Source: VRUE01 sp036406595
GTDB lineage: Bacteria; Actinomycetota; Thermoleophilia; Solirubrobacterales; 70-9
Direction of reading: 5' to 3'
Length of the DNA stretch: 19,131 nucleotides
Assembly: GCA_036406595.1 (NCBI GenBank)
Contig: DASXAR010000056.1
Span: forward strand, 1-19,131
Both the position numbers and the translations under genes were made by a program. Shown here one piece after another: positions 6,338-14,600 of the stretch; the stretch's first letter is position 1, and each line of letters begins with the position of its first letter. Below the pieces are notes generated by a model. It was not told the DNA's origin, made no database searches, and worked only from the letters and a program-made list of their open reading frames with translations.

Positions 6338-8608
6338 TCAGGCGGCACGGGAAATCCCCTGCTCCGAGCGCAACGCGGGCGGGCGGACAAGGCCCCGGCG
6401 ATAGCCGTCGGCAAGCTGCTGGAGCGCGTGCTCCCAGGATCGCTTTCGTGCCGCGTGGACGGCGGCCACGCCGAGCTGGCGGCGCAGGAGGGGCGAGCCG
6501 GCGAGCTGAAGCAGGGCGCCCGCGAGATGGTCTCCGTCGGGGCGGCAGAGAAATCCGGTGTGGCGGTTCTCGATCAGTGCCGCCGGCCCGCCCGCCGCCA
6601 CCGCTATCACCGGCAAACCGCTGGCCCCGGCCTCGACCACCACCTGGCCGTAGGTATCGGTGGTCGAGCAGAAGAGGAAGACGTCGGCGCTCGCATAGGC
6701 CTTCGCGAGCTCGGCGCTCTCGAGCTGTCCGAGAAAGGTCGCGGAGCCCCCCAGCCGAGCCCGCATCACCGGCTCCTCGGGACCGACGCCGGCCAGCAGC
6801 AGGTGGAGACGGGGGTCCGCCGCGTGTGCGCGGAGGAAGCTCTCGGCCAGCAGCTCCATCCCCTTCTCACGGGCGAGGCGGCCCGCGTAGAGGACCTTGA
6901 TCTCGCCGGGATAGGCGTCCGGGTCGGCGTTGACCGGATCGAAGCGGTCGAGGTCCACACCGCGCTCCCAGCGACCGATCCTCTCCTCCGCGATTCCCAT
7001 CAGCAACAGGGAGCGGTCGGCGGCCGGGCTCGGGGAGAGCACGACCGAGGAGGCTCCGTAGAAGGTCGCGAGCGCGGCGAGCGCGGTGTCCTCGAGTGCG
7101 GGGTCCTCGCTGCGGATACCCGCGTAGGTCGCGAGCTCGGTGTGGTAGCTGCTGACCAGCGGCATCGATGAGACGCGGCTCAGCAGGGTCGCCGCGACGC
7201 CGGCGGGGCCCGGTGCCGTGACGTGGATCAGGTCGTACCGCCCCTCGGCGAGCGTCTCGACGAGCTCGGGAAGGCAGGGGACGCCGACGCGGAGGCCGTC
7301 GTAGAAGGGCATCTCGAGCTCGGCCGCCGCCGGAAGGCGACGATCGACGCTGCCATCGGTGCCGATCACCTCGACGTCGAACCCGGGGACGCCGCGCTCG
7401 CGAATCGCCTCGACCGTTCGCGCCACCCCGTGCATGGCGCCGATCCCGTCGGCGATCACCGCCACGCGCGGAAGGCCGCCGACCCGCCTCAGCTTCCCCT
7501 TCTCAGCGCCGAGGAAGGCCATCGTCGGCGCGTAGGGAACGGCCGGGATCACCGCGTCGAAGATCGGGCCCAGAGCGGCTCCGACGTCACCGCGGGAGAC
7601 CGCCTCGGAACCGAGCCGCACGGCGCTTCGCAGCTTCTGCTCGTGGATGCGGCGGGCGCGCCTATAGAGGTCGGCGTGGGCGAAGTCGTCGGCCTGAAGA
7701 TGGTCGAGCAACTCGCGTCCGCGCAGCTCGACGCCGATCGAGTCGAGCCAGGCGTTGAGAAGGCCGAGCGCCTGCTCGGGCCCGAGATCGGTGGCGAGCT
7801 TCCCCTCCCGCGCGGCTCCTTCGCCGACGACCCGCTGCGCGATCTTCATCACCGCCGCCGGGTCTGGAGAGGCGCCCGCGCCCGACCCCTCCGTGGCCAG
7901 AGCGCGCGTCGCCAGCGCAATCGCCGCGTGGGCCCATTTCGGGGCGCTGCCCTGCTCACCGGCCGGCGAGGCGTCGCCGTTTCGGATGTGCTGAAGAAAC
8001 TCTTCCGGCGTGGAGGCCTTCGGCGCCTCGGTGTAGGTGCGTCCGATGTCCACGCCGGCGTGATCGTCGGATCCCGCAATGCCCGTCCCGCCGTTCGTCT
8101 CGACGTAGAGGACCGCCGGCAGGTTGAGGTCGGGCGCGCGCGAGCCATTGCGCACCTCCCAAACCGGGAAGAGCTCGGCGAGCCGGCGCCGGTGACGCTG
8201 CGTCAGCGGGGCCCCGACGTCGAAGAAGGGATGGGCGAGAGCGCAGGCGATGCGGTTCTCGTGAAGGTAGGCGGCGCAGGCCTCGAGGTCGCCGGCGTGG
8301 GCCTGCAGCCAGTCGTGGTCTCCGGGGTCGATCCCGTAGCAGAGGACGTGTACCGCCTGGGCCTCACCGGCGAAGCGGGCGGTCAGCTCCTCGGAGACGA
8401 AGCAGTCGGCGCGATCCGCGAGCTCCAGGCAGCCCTCGATCGTGTCGTGGTCGGTGATCGTCACGAAGTCCATGCCGCGGCGCTTTGCCAGCTCATAGAC
8501 CTCGGCCGGCGGGGTCGCGCACTCGGGCAGGCCCAGTGAGCGCTGGACGCCGAGCTTGGCGAGCTGCGACGCGGTCGAGTGGCAATGCATGTCTACTCGG
8601 GAAGCCAT
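6338..8608 (-). CDS. PHP-domain phosphoesterase fused to a GT4 glycosyltransferase
   Basis: This 756-residue predicted cytoplasmic protein has two enzyme domains. Residues 1-215 form a PHP domain: DMHCHST (His8, His10), TDHDT (about 53), Glu74, AHPF (His126) and GSDDH (about 180-183) supply the usual metal ligands. A helical linker follows (about 216-375). Residues 380-745 form a GT-B, GT4-family transferase: YHTELATYAG, VDLDRFDP, VLYAGRLAREKG, and DTYGQVVVEAGASGLPV, in which Asp651 replaces the first Glu of the E-x7-E motif. I chose ATG 8608 because GAGGGAG lies just before it; the longer frame adds 24 atypical residues. The closest style is alpha-mannosyl/glucosyl lipid transferases. It heads the ppk-pit operon behind a PHO box. 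The substrate is unknown. Confidence 0.9.
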   Translation of the reverse strand: MASRVDMHCHSTASQLAKLGVQRSLGLPECATPPAEVYELAKRRGMDFVTITDHDTIEGCLELADRADCFVSEELTARFAGEAQAVHVLCYGIDPGDHDWLQAHAGDLEACAAYLHENRIACALAHPFFDVGAPLTQRHRRRLAELFPVWEVRNGSRAPDLNLPAVLYVETNGGTGIAGSDDHAGVDIGRTYTEAPKASTPEEFLQHIRNGDASPAGEQGSAPKWAHAAIALATRALATEGSGAGASPDPAAVMKIAQRVVGEGAAREGKLATDLGPEQALGLLNAWLDSIGVELRGRELLDHLQADDFAHADLYRRARRIHEQKLRSAVRLGSEAVSRGDVGAALGPIFDAVIPAVPYAPTMAFLGAEKGKLRRVGGLPRVAVIADGIGAMHGVARTVEAIRERGVPGFDVEVIGTDGSVDRRLPAAAELEMPFYDGLRVGVPCLPELVETLAEGRYDLIHVTAPGPAGVAATLLSRVSSMPLVSSYHTELATYAGIRSEDPALEDTALAALATFYGASSVVLSPSPAADRSLLLMGIAEERIGRWERGVDLDRFDPVNADPDAYPGEIKVLYAGRLAREKGMELLAESFLRAHAADPRLHLLLAGVGPEEPVMRARLGGSATFLGQLESAELAKAYASADVFLFCSTTDTYGQVVVEAGASGLPVIAVAAGGPAALIENRHTGFLCRPDGDHLAGALLQLAGSPLLRRQLGVAAVHAARKRSWEHALQQLADGYRRGLVRPPALRSEQGISRAA

Positions 8609-8670
8609 CGGTGTCTCCCTCTCTCGCTGACTCTTCTCACCGTGGAGGTTCGGCGGCGCCCACGAGGAGG

Positions 8671-8710
8671 CTGTGAACAACCTGAGAATGCGGCGTGAAG
8701 ATCCGGTGAT
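8671..8710 (-). promoter_or_regulatory. PHO box of the PHP-GT/ppk1/pit operon (four 11-bp repeats)
   Basis: On the plus strand the 7-mers CTGTGAA (8671), CTGAGAA (8682), GCGTGAA (8693) and CGGTGAT (8704) start exactly 11 bp apart. They read as TTCAC-type repeats in the direction of the downstream minus-strand operon. This is the direct-repeat layout of PhoB/PhoP boxes, and it sits 62 bases upstream of the ATG at 8608. The ppx stop is only 10 bases away on the other side and I see no terminator between, so the box may add internal transcription within a longer pst-to-pit unit. Confidence 0.7.
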
Positions 8711-8719
8711 CGCGCGGGA

Positions 8720-9628
8720 CTATGCGGCGAGACGGGCAGGCGTCGAGCCACCTGCGTTGCCGTTGAGCTGGTCGAGGATGAGCCCCTCGCGCAGCCCGCC
8801 CTTGCCGATCTGCAGTGGCTGCCCGAGCAGCTCGGAGAGCTTCTCGAGCAGTAGCACACCGGTCGGGAGGATCCGCACCCGAACCGGGTCGAGCTCGAAG
8901 CGGCGGGCGACCTCGGAGGCGGGGTCCCCGCACAGCACCCGGATGCCCCGCTCGAGCGTCTCGTACTCGAGCACCGCGCCGACCAGCCTGCGCAGCGAGG
9001 TGGCGCTGCCGCCAACCGCGACCGCCTGGCCGGGCCGCTCGACCTCGACGCCGTCGAAGATGTCCTCGACGCGATCGCGGACCTTGCGGATCTCCGCCGC
9101 GGAGGGCGGATCGGAGGCGATCAGCTCATCCGCGAGCGCCCCGGATCCGACCCGCCATGAGAGGACGCGCTCGGCGCCGCCGGGGACCGAGCCCAGGATC
9201 AGCTCCGTGGAGCCGCCGCCGACGTCCACCACGGCCACCTTCCCGTCGACCGGGTGGCCGAGAGTCTTCGTCGCGCCGACGAAGGAGAGGCGCCCCTCCT
9301 CCTCCTCGCTGAGGATCTCCACCGCGACACCGGCCTCGGACTCGATCCGAGCCGCGGCATCCTCGCCATTGGACGCCTCGCGGATCGCCGCGGTGGCCAC
9401 GCAGCGAAAGGATTCGGCGCCGAGCTCCCTGGCGAGGCGCACCTGAGTCGCGACCACCTCCGCCACCTCACCCACTTTGTCATCGGGAATCGCGCCGTCC
9501 TCGCCGAGCGCCTTGTTGATGCGGGTGTAGGCGCGCTGCTCCATCATCGCCTTGAGCTGCCCATCGACCGGCTCGGCGACGAGCAGGCGCGTCGTGTTGG
9601 ACCCGATATCTATGGCAGCGCAGAGCAT
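8720..9628 (-). CDS. ppx: Exopolyphosphatase (Ppx/GppA family, short form)
   Basis: This 302-residue protein has the sugar-kinase/Hsp70-like fold of Ppx/GppA. AIDIGSNTTRLLV (about 5-17) is phosphate-binding loop 1, SEEEEGRLSF (about 107-116) contains the catalytic glutamate, and DVGGGSTEL (about 135-143) is loop 2. It lacks the C-terminal HD-like half of E. coli Ppx, so it resembles the short mycobacterial enzymes, which act on short-chain polyphosphate. pppGpp hydrolysis is an alternative activity in this family. It follows phoU by 39 bases, with GGGAGTGAG before the ATG. It would release phosphate from polyphosphate, opposing PPK1, which is encoded in the next operon. Confidence 0.93.
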   Translation of the reverse strand: MLCAAIDIGSNTTRLLVAEPVDGQLKAMMEQRAYTRINKALGEDGAIPDDKVGEVAEVVATQVRLARELGAESFRCVATAAIREASNGEDAAARIESEAGVAVEILSEEEEGRLSFVGATKTLGHPVDGKVAVVDVGGGSTELILGSVPGGAERVLSWRVGSGALADELIASDPPSAAEIRKVRDRVEDIFDGVEVERPGQAVAVGGSATSLRRLVGAVLEYETLERGIRVLCGDPASEVARRFELDPVRVRILPTGVLLLEKLSELLGQPLQIGKGGLREGLILDQLNGNAGGSTPARLAA

Positions 9629-9667
9629 CGCGGCGACTCACTCCCATGTTCCCAAACGGCCCGGATC

Positions 9668-10354
9668 TCAACCGGCGGGGTGAGAGGCGTCCTCGAACTC
9701 CTCGAAGAGCCCGGTGACGATGAAGGCAACCTGCTCGCCGATGTCGACGGCGTTGTCCCCGATCCTCTCGATCGCCCGTGCCGCCAGCATCATCGTCATC
9801 GCCCATTCGCGCCTGTCGGCGTCCTCGCCGATCTCCAGAGCGAGGCCGAAGCAATCCCGGTTGAGGTTGTCGACGACATCGTCCTGGCGGACCAGGTCGT
9901 GGGCCATCTCGACGCTCCGCTCCTGAAAGGACCGCTTTGCCTGGCTGATCAGCGTCTGGGTCTGTCGGCCCATGGTCAGGATCAACCGCAGCATCTCCTC
10001 GTCGGCCGGCGGCTCGTGTCCCGTGAGCGGGATCAGCTTGCAGATGTTCACGCACTGATCCCCCATCCTCTCGACGTTCTTCAGCACGTGCAGAAGGGCC
10101 GAGATCAGCCGCAGGTCGGTCGCGACGGGCGACTGGGTCGCCAGCAGGGTGATCAGGGCCTGGTGGACCTCGAGGTAGCGTCCGTCGATGCGATCGTCGT
10201 CGGCAACCACGATCTGCGCGAGCTCGACGTCCTGCTGCTCGACCGCTTCCAGGGTGCGGCCGAGGGCCGCGCTGACCAGGTCGAGGCCGCCAAGGGAGCT
10301 GGCCTCGAGCTGGTCGAGTTCGGCCTGGTATTCGACCCGGGCCGAGTCCGGCAT
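9668..10354 (-). CDS. phoU: Phosphate signalling protein PhoU
   Basis: This 228-residue all-helical protein has two PhoU repeats. The metal-cluster motifs are VERMGDQCVNI (about 94-104) and IERIGDNAVDI (about 195-205), and SPVATDLRLISALLHV precedes the first. The frame is open further upstream inside pstB; the ATG at 10354 shares one base with the pstB stop (TGATG) and gives the normal family length. By family, PhoU binds the Pst transporter and represses PHO signalling when phosphate is plentiful, usually through the PhoR kinase. No PhoR is encoded here, so its partner may lie elsewhere or be different. Confidence 0.96.
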   Translation of the reverse strand: MPDSARVEYQAELDQLEASSLGGLDLVSAALGRTLEAVEQQDVELAQIVVADDDRIDGRYLEVHQALITLLATQSPVATDLRLISALLHVLKNVERMGDQCVNICKLIPLTGHEPPADEEMLRLILTMGRQTQTLISQAKRSFQERSVEMAHDLVRQDDVVDNLNRDCFGLALEIGEDADRREWAMTMMLAARAIERIGDNAVDIGEQVAFIVTGLFEEFEDASHPAG

Positions 10355-11241
10355 CAGCCGAACCGCCCGCTGACGTAATCCTCCGTCGCCTGCTCGCTCG
10401 GCGTGGTGAAGATCTTCTCGGTGGCGCCGATCTCGATCAGCCGTCCCGGCTTCCCCGTTTCCTCGAGGTTGAAGAACGCGGTGACGTCGCTGGCCCGCGC
10501 CGCCTGCTGCATGTTGTGGGTGACGATCACGATCGTGAAGCGGCTCTTCAGCTCGCGGATCAGGTCCTCGATCGCCAGCGTCGCAACCGGGTCGAGCGCC
10601 GAGCATGGCTCGTCCATCAGCAGCACCTCGGGCTCGACCGCGATTGCCCGGGCGATGCAGAGCCGCTGCTGTTGGCCGCCGGAGAGACTCGAGCCCGGCT
10701 TGTCGAGCCGGTCCTTGACCTCGTTCCAGAGGTGCGAGCCGCGCAGCGAGCGCTCGACGATCTCATCCTTCTCGGCCCGCTTGATCCTTCTCGAATTCAG
10801 TGTCAGCCCCGCGGCGACGTTCTCGTAGACCGACATCGTCGGGAAGGGGTTGGGGGCCTGGAACACCATGCCGACCAGGCGACGCACGTTGACCGGATCG
10901 ATCCCCGGGGCGTAGATGTTCTCGCCGTCGAGAGTGATCTCGCCCTCCACTCGGGCGCCGGGTGTCAGCTCGTGCATGCGGTTCAGCGAGCGCAGAAACG
11001 TCGTCTTGCCACAGCCGGAGGAGCCGATCAGGGCGGTGACCCTGTTCGGCTCGATCTTCACCGAGACGTCCTTGACCGCCTGGAAGTCGCCATAGAAAAG
11101 GCTCAGGTCGCGCGTCTCGACCGTCTTCGCAAGCGGCGCCGCCTCTGTTGGGGCGAGTCCGCTCACCGTGGCTTCTTGCTGTCCCTGGGTCATCGGGTTT
11201 CGCGTCTCCGCACCGCGCGTCGCCTCGGTTGGTCTGAGCAT
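10354..11241 (-). CDS. pstB: Phosphate ABC transporter ATP-binding protein PstB
   Basis: With the ATG at 11241 the protein has 295 residues. AAAGGAA about 8 bases before this ATG favours it over the GTG at 11262; an ATG at 11193 is a third option. The Walker A is GSSGCGKT (73-80), the Q-loop is VFQAPNPFP (about 126-134), the signature is LSGGQQQRL (186-194), and the Walker B is VLLMDEPCSALDP (206-218), the PstB-specific form. A poorly conserved N-terminal extension of about 40 residues precedes the ABC fold (VETRDLSLFYGDFQAV). It powers the PstCA permease, is last of the transporter genes, and its stop overlaps the phoU start. Confidence 0.96.
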   Translation of the reverse strand: MLRPTEATRGAETRNPMTQGQQEATVSGLAPTEAAPLAKTVETRDLSLFYGDFQAVKDVSVKIEPNRVTALIGSSGCGKTTFLRSLNRMHELTPGARVEGEITLDGENIYAPGIDPVNVRRLVGMVFQAPNPFPTMSVYENVAAGLTLNSRRIKRAEKDEIVERSLRGSHLWNEVKDRLDKPGSSLSGGQQQRLCIARAIAVEPEVLLMDEPCSALDPVATLAIEDLIRELKSRFTIVIVTHNMQQAARASDVTAFFNLEETGKPGRLIEIGATEKIFTTPSEQATEDYVSGRFG

Positions 11242-11265
11242 TGCTCGTTTCCTTTCCGCCACTGG

Positions 11266-12324
11266 CTAATGGGCCTCGGTTTTGTACCGGTGGTAGACAA
11301 GGCGGGCGACGAGGTTGAGCAGCATCACGATAGCGATGAGCGTGAGGGCCGCAGCCCAGGCCCGGTCGTAGGACGCCTGTTTCATCACCCCTGGGGTCCG
11401 GTACTCGCTGTACGCATAGACGGCGAGGTTCTGCATCCGACCTTCGAAGGGGTTCGTGTTGATCGAGTCGACGACGCCGGTGGTGACGAGCAGGGGCGCC
11501 GTCTCGCCGATGATCCGGGCGACCGCGATCATCACGCCGGTGACGAGACCGGCGAAGGCGGTCGGCAGCACAACGCGGACGATCGTCTTCCACTTCGGGG
11601 TTCCGAGCGCGTACGACGCTTCGCGCAATTGGTTGGGAACGATCTTCAGCACCTCCTCGGAGGAGCGGATCACGATCGGGATCATCAGCACCGAGAGCGC
11701 GGCGGAGCCCATCACCCCCAGCCTGATGCCCGGGCCGAAGAAGATCGCGAACAGGGCGTAGGCGAAGAGCCCCGCGACGATCGAGGGAATGCCGGTCATC
11801 ACGTCGACGAAGAAGGTCAGCGCCCTGCGCAGCCGCCCGCCTTCGAACTCGGTCAGGTAGATCGCAGCCATGATCCCGATCGGCACCGAGATCGCCGCGG
11901 CCACGCCGGTGATGACAACGGTGCCGACGATCGCGTGGGCCGCCCCTCCTCCCCCGATCACGCCTCGAGACGAGGTGGTGAGGAATTCCCAGTCGAAGCC
12001 GGGCAGGCCGCGCTTCACCACCTCGAAGAGCAGAGACAGAAGGGGGATCAGCGCGAGCCCGAACGCCGCGACGATCAGGAAGGTGACCAGCCGGTCGAGG
12101 GCCCGGCGGGAACCCTCGACCAGGCGCGACCATATGTAGATCGCGGAGCACGAGAGGACGGTGGTCAGAACGAGGAGCAGCGCGACGCTGAGCGTCCCGG
12201 CCGCGGCCAGAAGCGCCGCGCCGAGAAGGGCCGAGCCGGCGATCACTCCATAGGACGCCCAGTCGGGCAGTGCACCGCCACCGAGCTCGGCCAGGGGCGG
12301 TCGTATGCGGGCCGAGCTCTCCAT
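11266..12324 (-). CDS. pstA: Phosphate ABC transporter permease PstA
   Basis: This 352-residue integral membrane protein starts at ATG 12324, sharing one base with the pstC stop (TGATG). The ABC-permease EAA loop is REASYALGTPKWKTIVRVVLP, followed by ARIIGETAPLL, typical of PstA. It is longer than E. coli PstA (296 residues): about 60 extra N-terminal residues carry two additional hydrophobic segments (around 26-66) before the conserved core begins near LDRLVTFLIVAAFGL. It forms the channel with PstC and is driven by PstB. The open frame continues upstream inside pstC, but that stretch is an Arg/Asp-rich shadow. Confidence 0.95.
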   Translation of the reverse strand: MESSARIRPPLAELGGGALPDWASYGVIAGSALLGAALLAAAGTLSVALLLVLTTVLSCSAIYIWSRLVEGSRRALDRLVTFLIVAAFGLALIPLLSLLFEVVKRGLPGFDWEFLTTSSRGVIGGGGAAHAIVGTVVITGVAAAISVPIGIMAAIYLTEFEGGRLRRALTFFVDVMTGIPSIVAGLFAYALFAIFFGPGIRLGVMGSAALSVLMIPIVIRSSEEVLKIVPNQLREASYALGTPKWKTIVRVVLPTAFAGLVTGVMIAVARIIGETAPLLVTTGVVDSINTNPFEGRMQNLAVYAYSEYRTPGVMKQASYDRAWAAALTLIAIVMLLNLVARLVYHRYKTEAH

Positions 12325-13241
12325 CACTCGATGTTCTGGCGGGAGATGATCGCCCGCGCGATCAGGTTGGTCACGAGCGTGATCGCGAACAGCACCAGGC
12401 CCGATGCGATCAGGGTGTTGACGGCGACGCCCGAGGACTCCGGGAAGTCGAGCGCGATGTTCGCCGCGATCGTGGACGGGTTGGCCTGGCTGATCAGGTT
12501 GAAGGTGACGATGCCCGAAACCGAGAGGATGATCGTCACGGCCATCGTCTCGCCGAGGGCTCGGCCGAGTCCGAGCATCGCTCCGCTGATGATCGACGAC
12601 CGCCCGAAGGGGAGCACCGTCATCCGCATCATCTCCCAACGGGTCGCGCCGAGAGCCAGGGCTCCCTCCTGCAATTTCCGGGGCGTCTGGGAGAAGACCT
12701 CGCGGGCGACCGCGCAGACGATCGGCAGGATCATCACCGCCAGCACCAGGCCGGCCACGAGCATCGTCCGGCCTGTGGCGGAGGCCGGGCCCTCGAAGAA
12801 CGGGATGAAGCCGAGCTTCGCTTCGAGCCATTCGAGGACGGGCACCGCGGCCGGCCCCAGGACGAAGATCCCCCAGAGTCCGTAGACGATGCTGGGCACG
12901 GCTGCGAGGAGGTCGACCAGGAAGCCGAGCGCGAGCACGAGACGTCGGGGCGCGATGTGGCTGATGAAGAGCGCCACCGCGACCGCGAGCGGCACGGCGA
13001 CGACGACCGCGAGGGTTGCCGCGAGGACCGTCCCGAACGCGAGCGGCGCTATGTAGTCGACGAGGCTCTTCCCTTCCGGGAGCTGAGCCGCGTCGGCGGT
13101 GACCGCGGGCATTGCTTCCACGACGAGAAAGACGGCGACCCCGGCGAGCAGGGCCAGAATCGTCAGTGCAGCGGCAACCGCCGTGCCCGAGAAGATCCGA
13201 TCACCGGGGCGACGGATACCGCCCGACGCCGACGCGAGCAT
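12324..13241 (-). CDS. pstC: Phosphate ABC transporter permease PstC
   Basis: This 305-residue integral membrane protein has about six transmembrane helices. GDRIF near residue 13 and the periplasmic segment KSLVDYIAPLAFGTV are PstC-like. The EAA loop is EGALALGATRWEMMRMTVLP, followed by GLGRALGETMAVTIILS. It pairs with PstA. The ATG at 13241 has no strong ribosome binding site. The 118-base gap from pstS holds a strong stem-loop, so pstCAB may be expressed at a lower level than the binding protein. Confidence 0.95.
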   Translation of the reverse strand: MLASASGGIRRPGDRIFSGTAVAAALTILALLAGVAVFLVVEAMPAVTADAAQLPEGKSLVDYIAPLAFGTVLAATLAVVVAVPLAVAVALFISHIAPRRLVLALGFLVDLLAAVPSIVYGLWGIFVLGPAAVPVLEWLEAKLGFIPFFEGPASATGRTMLVAGLVLAVMILPIVCAVAREVFSQTPRKLQEGALALGATRWEMMRMTVLPFGRSSIISGAMLGLGRALGETMAVTIILSVSGIVTFNLISQANPSTIAANIALDFPESSGVAVNTLIASGLVLFAITLVTNLIARAIISRQNIE

Positions 13242-13303
13242 CTGCCCGGCGTTGGTCGTGGTGTCGGCGCGCGCCTCCGTCTCTCAAACCTCCGAGAACC
13301 GGC

Positions 13304-13333
13304 AGGGGTCCCGCCGCACTCGACGGGACCCCT
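13304..13333 (-). terminator. Stem-loop between pstS and pstC (attenuator or partial terminator)
   Basis: AGGGGTCCCG (13304-13313) and CGGGACCCCT (13324-13333) form a perfect 10-bp GC-rich stem with a 10-base loop. It begins 26 bases after the pstS stop on the coding strand. No T-run follows, so it is more likely a partial terminator or an RNA-stabilising 3' structure for pstS mRNA than a full stop. Such elements commonly give excess binding protein over permease. Confidence 0.6.
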
Positions 13334-13359
13334 CTGCGTGCCTTGACGTCAATGCCGGC

Positions 13360-14457
13360 CTATGACGACGTTTCGATTGCTTCAACCGCGGGTTCGACCT
13401 TTTTCCTGAGGGCGTCCGACAGTGGCGCCGAGCCGGCGTTTTCAGCTGCGGCTTCCTGTCCTTCCTTGCTGATTGCGTATTCCAGGAAACCCTTGACGAG
13501 CGCGGCTTCGTTGGCCGAGTCGTAGTTGGTGCAGGCGATCAGCGACGAGACCAGGACGATGGGATAGGTCCCCTGCGATTCGGTCTTGCGATCGAGTTCA
13601 TACGCGATCACGTACTTGCCCTGGCTCAGTTCCTTGTTCAGGGGCGACTCCTCGACGATCTGAGCAGCGGCCTCGGGCGTCGGTTCCGCCCAGGTGCTGC
13701 CGACCTTGATCTTCGCGATGCTGAGTTCACCGGCCTGGCTGGCGTCCGCATATCCGATCGCGCCATCGCCGGCGCCCACCGCTTCGACCACTCCCGAGGT
13801 GCCCTGAGCGGCCTCGCCGCCCTTCACGGGCCAGTTCCCTTCCGGTTCATAGGTCCAGACGCTCGGCGCGACGGCGGCCAGATATTCGGTGAAATTCTCG
13901 GTCGTCCCGGACTCGTCCGAGCGGTTGACCGGAGTGATGCGGGTATCCGGCAGTTCTACGCCCGGGTTGTCCTTGGCGATCGCGGGATCGTTCCAGCTGG
14001 TGATTTCCTGATTGAAGATCTTCGCCAGGGTTTCCGGATCCAGATTCAGTTCTTCGACGCCCGCGACGTTGTAGACGATCGCAATCGGCGAGATGTAGTC
14101 GGGAATCTGGATCAGTTCGCCGCCCTTGCAGCGCTGGGTCGCCTTTTCGAGTTCGCCTTCTTCGGTCGAGAGCGGCGAGTCGCTGCCGGCATAGGCGACG
14201 CCGCCGGCGATGAACTGTTCCCGACCGCCTCCCGAGCCGACCGCGTCATAGGAGACGGTTGCGCCCGAGTTCGCGTTCTCGAATTCAGCGATCCAGGCTT
14301 CCTGCGCGGCCTCCTGTGCTGTCGACCCAGCACCCGCGAGCTGCCCCGAGAGTTCTCCCGACGTCGCAGTGCTGTCGCCGCCGCCACCGCATGCCGCGAC
14401 GCCGACCGAGATAACGGCCAGCGAGGCGAGGACTGCCAACCACCTTGAGGGACTCAC
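13360..14457 (-). CDS. pstS: Phosphate-binding lipoprotein PstS
   Basis: This 365-residue protein binds phosphate outside the membrane and delivers it to PstCA. The signal peptide ends in a lipobox, VGVAAC, followed by GGGG; the cysteine is residue 23. Phosphate-pocket motifs are visible: GAGSTAQEA, GSGGGREQFIAGGVAYAGSD, NRSDESGTTENFTEYL and SGVVEAVGAGDGAIGYAD. I prefer GTG 14457 over GTG 14463 because AGGAG then sits 5 bases upstream; with 14463 it would abut the start. Codon choice differs from the neighbours: Glu is mostly GAA and Leu mostly CTG, where nearby genes favour GAG and CTC. It heads the pst operon behind a PHO box. Confidence 0.96.
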   Translation of the reverse strand: MSPSRWLAVLASLAVISVGVAACGGGGDSTATSGELSGQLAGAGSTAQEAAQEAWIAEFENANSGATVSYDAVGSGGGREQFIAGGVAYAGSDSPLSTEEGELEKATQRCKGGELIQIPDYISPIAIVYNVAGVEELNLDPETLAKIFNQEITSWNDPAIAKDNPGVELPDTRITPVNRSDESGTTENFTEYLAAVAPSVWTYEPEGNWPVKGGEAAQGTSGVVEAVGAGDGAIGYADASQAGELSIAKIKVGSTWAEPTPEAAAQIVEESPLNKELSQGKYVIAYELDRKTESQGTYPIVLVSSLIACTNYDSANEAALVKGFLEYAISKEGQEAAAENAGSAPLSDALRKKVEPAVEAIETSS

Positions 14458-14541
14458 ACGCACTCCTTTGGTTGCTTGCCACCATGGGCGGGCCCGAGGG
14501 CCGCGCGTCGAAGCTCACACTCTCAGCGGCTCCAGGGCAGC

Positions 14542-14581
14542 TTGTTACTTGCCTGTATCGCGCATGTAAAAAAGATGTGAA
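14542..14581 (-). promoter_or_regulatory. PHO box and promoter region of pstS (four 11-bp repeats)
   Basis: On the plus strand the 7-mers TTGTTAC (14542), CTGTATC (14553), ATGTAAA (14564) and ATGTGAA (14575) start exactly 11 bp apart, each with GT at positions 3-4. Read toward pstS they are TTCACAT, TTTACAT, GATACAG and GTAACAA. They lie 85-124 bases upstream of the start codon. The box itself could supply promoter elements (TTTACA, 17 bases, TAACAA), leaving a leader of about 75 bases. The rest of the 14458-14600 gap shows only a weak GGCC/GGCC hairpin in the leader and AAAGGAG before the start. Confidence 0.8.
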
Positions 14582-14600
14582 TGCCTATTTCGCGGGGCCG

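Noticed and set aside
4526..7171. 881-residue plus-strand open frame
   Set aside because: It is antisense to ppk1 and the PHP-GT gene, with Asp/Arg/Val-rich low-information sequence; it is a shadow of high-GC coding on the other strand.
10516..12885. 789-residue plus-strand open frame
   Set aside because: It is antisense to pstB, pstA and pstC, which have clear motifs; the translated product shows no domain.
13343..13352. Perfect palindrome TTGACGTCAA between pstS and its stem-loop
   Set aside because: A 10-base palindrome just after a stop codon with no promoter context; chance is a sufficient explanation.
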